From the NCBI GenBank assembly GCA_023078555.1, contig CM041196.1:1488001-1552000 (forward strand): a DNA stretch of 64,000 nt, written 5' to 3'. This document shows positions 61,515 to 64,000 of the stretch, one piece after another; positions within the stretch are counted from its first letter, which is position 1, and each line of letters opens with the position of its first letter. This DNA is from Ulva prolifera. Taxonomy: Eukaryota; Chlorophyta; Ulvophyceae; Ulvales; Ulvaceae. The notes beneath the pieces are model-generated. The model saw only the letters and a program-made list of their open reading frames with translations. It did no database searches and had not been told where the DNA came from. A program made the position numbers and the translations under genes.

Positions 61515-63712
61515 CTGATCTGCGACTGGATACACACAGCATGCACACAGCACAGTGCGTCATGGTTTGCGGTGGAATGCTGTGCACCGCCGGAGTGGGC
61601 CATGCATCGGTGAAGCGGGCCGGTGTATGTGTGCTATGGTATGGAGATGGAGGCAGAGCATTAGGGACAACATTCCGTCCGGCACAGACGATCCGTTTGA
61701 GTTCGGGTGCAGCCGTGACAATTGCAGTGCGCGGCCGGCCCAGAAATCATGCAGCTGTAGGATGCTCGTGTTTGCAGCTGCAGGCTTCACCTTGGTGAGT
61801 AAGACATAGCTTGACCTATGTAGCTCGACCTCGGTGCCGTGTGAGAGATTTCGGGTTCCTGATTGGTTGTTAAGCAAGCTTAAACAGGCCTAGGACCAAG
61901 CAGACACAGTACACACAAAACTCTCAACTCTCACATAGCAGCTCGTATGCTCACAGCCAGCACCTCTCACAACGCAGCTGCTGAGCAGCAGTACATACAT
62001 CTATTTCAGCAAGACAGCATCCCACTTTCCACGTCATGCGACGTCGACCCCTGCTCCTAAGAGCTGGTAAGCCCACACAAGCAATGACGATCAGAGCTAC
62101 ATGACTCCGACAACACACGCACCGGCCATCGCGTCATTGTGCCTGCTGAGACGAGAGATCATATCAGCCACGCTCCAAGCTGGATGACAACACGCAGAGC
62201 GCTCAATGCTAAGATAGTCCATATGGACACAGGACACGTTCGGCAGTGACATCCAGACATTGTCGTGTGTCAATGGGCAGACTTGACACCGAGCCTGACA
62301 CAGAGCCTGAGAACATGGCATGAACACAGATATGAACACAGATACAGGGTGAGCTATGTTTTGGTCATGCGCTGTTTGCCAAGGCATGCATGCGGGTAAG
62401 GGGAGGGGTGCCGAGGCGCAACGCATCGCCAGCCAAGGCATACATGTGACCCCCCCCACCCCACACGTTGCAGTGCAAATTTTGAAAGTGCTCTGACATT
62501 CATTTGGGGAAATGGTGGTCTGGATAAGCGTGGATGATAGCAACATTCCTCCGCACAGCATTCATCAGTCATTGGCCCTTGTGCGGCACTGGCAGAGATG
62601 AATGCAGCCCATACAGGGACCTGGTGTACCCGAAGTGGCACATCGAGGCGGCCCACCAGCACAGACACAAAGAGCGCTCCTCGAAGAGCGGTCCTCACTT
62701 TCCGCCCTGGCCCTGGCATGGTGAAACATGACCTGCCAAGGATGCTTTTCTGCGGCCGCTGACCTGTGAGAGATTGGGTGTTCCTCCACCTTGCGTTTGG
62801 GCAGACTGCAAGCGGACTGTGTGTTGCTGTTGATGTTGCTGTTGTGCGAACTGGGCCTCCGAGTCTGTGTTATGGCCTGTTTACTCATTATTTCATTGTG
62901 CAGCATTGTCCTCCTGTTTCGGAGGTTGACTCCAAACTACTAGTACTGCTTGTGAGGGGTTTTTTACTTGTGCATTTGCAGGCCACTGCTGCGCGCATCG
63001 ACGTCTGTTACCGGGCATGACGTGACTGGCATGCTTGGGTGACACAACCTGCGTGCATTTTGCGTTTGCTGTTCGCCGACGTGGACTGGTGTTATCCAAT
63101 GACCCGTCGCTATTCGATGTCGTGTTCTGGCATAACGATTGGCCTCGGGCAGCCCCGCTCTGCGGGATACAAAACTAATCAGGAGAAGCCCATGATCAAG
63201 TTTGTGTTGACAAGATATGGTGTTTATCGCTGAGTACGAACTTGAATCTTCTGGAGCACTTAACACGCACATCTGAGGCCGGAATTAGTGACGTCAGGTC
63301 GTGACTGCCACGTAGCTACGCGTAGGCAGCATCATCCAGTGCACTTTCCGCCTTTGATAGTACGGACATATGCGTGACAACACGCGTCGAGTGTGTCAAC
63401 GGCACACTTGCCATGACCATGCATGGTGGGATTGTTTCATGCATACAACGTACTATATTAGTCGTATGTACGACAGGCATGCTCGCGTGAGGGGGGGCGG
63501 ACAAATGCCGCTTCTGCATCTACCTGACGCGGGGCTACCAGCGTGCCACTGGTCGTCAATCTAACGCTGACCCACACAAGCGCGAACCATCCAAAACACA
63601 CACAGCAGAAGAATTTGTCTCGAATGTCCTCCCGGACATACAGTCACAACGCAGCTGCCATCAGAGATCTAGGTACAAGTCCCCAGTGAATGGTGCAGGA
63701 GTGCATACACAT

Positions 63713-63762
63713 TTACAAAAGAGTGAACGGGAGAAAACAAACACTGAAACCGAATCTCATCC
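63713..63762 (+). mobile_element. 50-bp retroelement-end insertion with 18-bp target duplication
   Basis: Begins TTACAAAAGAGTGAACGGGA and ends CCGAATCTCATCC. Flanked by exact 18-bp copies of GCAGGAGTGCATACACAT at 63695-63712 and 63763-63780. A long duplication around so short an insert fits a truncated non-LTR or Penelope-like retrotransposition event. Confidence 0.8.
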
Positions 63763-64000
63763 GCAGGAGTGCATACACATGATGCGCACGTCCGTCTTAC
63801 TGCGCGCGTCCGTTTAGCAAGAGGAGACACACTCATATAGATCTAGACTCATCACGGGGCACCGAGACAGAAGATCAGAACCAGGATGCTGCACTTTCCG
63901 GTACAGCAGCGCACATGGCCACCTCAGCCACCTCATCATGAGCATGGCCATCAACCCACCCAACCACAGCGGCCGTGGACGGGGTCCGGCGGCATGGGTG

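Larger units (their letters stand above)
61398..64000. other. Upstream intron or flank of NRAMP, to the window edge
   Basis: No exon encoding NRAMP TM1-TM5 (DPGN or GAD.QEV motifs) was found on the minus strand. Holds one dispersed-motif copy and one retroelement-end insertion. No other gene supported. Confidence 0.5.

Noticed and set aside
62354-62719. Minus-strand frame starting GRKVRTALRGALFVSVLVG considered as NRAMP TM5
   Set aside because: Only vaguely similar to the family G-V-R-K segment, carries too many charges for a span, and no splice junction fits the phase required by exon 61128-61397.

Overview
The window looks like a gene-sparse, repeat-rich stretch of a nuclear eukaryotic genome, most likely a green (chlorophyte-type) alga. 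Exons are GC-rich and encode long Ala/Pro/Gln-rich segments. Introns run from about 200 to over 1,000 bases. Almost every intron I could phase starts GTGCGN or GTACGN and ends YGCAG. That splice style is familiar from chlorophytes, but the species assignment is inference. No rRNA, tRNA, CRISPR array or bacterial-type operon was seen.

Layout. Bases 1-3276 (+) hold the 3' part of a membrane-anchored receptor-like kinase (kinase A). Bases 4471-22587 (+) hold what I read as one gene (kinase B) with an MLKL-like layout: N-terminal helical bundle, long coiled-coil/brace, then a kinase domain of the same family as A. Its introns carry a 1.27 kb terminal-inverted-repeat element, a 102-bp hAT-type MITE and a CACTA-like (CMC) DNA transposon of about 10-11 kb with two multi-exon genes (8452-13601 and 14266-16914). 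Bases 23439-26273 (-) encode a secreted, probably GPI-anchored ectodomain (D). Bases 29734-37033 (-) encode the full-length receptor kinase (C): signal peptide, beta-helix-like ectodomain, one membrane span, disordered linker and kinase. Bases 39389-42565 (-) are a complete NAD malate dehydrogenase. Bases 44168-54456 (-) are one very large low-complexity protein with two related Cys-rich modules. Bases 59428-61397 (-) are the C-terminal half of an NRAMP metal transporter whose 5' exons are not visible.

A, B, C and D form a local family. A and C share intron sequence as well as exons. D matches the ectodomain of C but lacks its membrane span and kinase. B has the kinase and the same juxta-kinase motif but a helical bundle in place of the ectodomain. 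Together they suggest a signalling or defence-like cluster: beta-helix receptors, a soluble or GPI-linked ectodomain, and an MLKL-like kinase that could be an executioner or adaptor. The biological role is inference.

Repeats are informative. A MITE family has three copies, all in introns, with 8-bp target duplications. A motif of about 42 nt recurs at least ten times, and each of the four clearly intronic copies is in the sense orientation. A 50-bp fragment at 63713 has an 18-bp target-site duplication. Exon coordinates were derived by hand from splice motifs and reading-frame phase; no transcript data were available.
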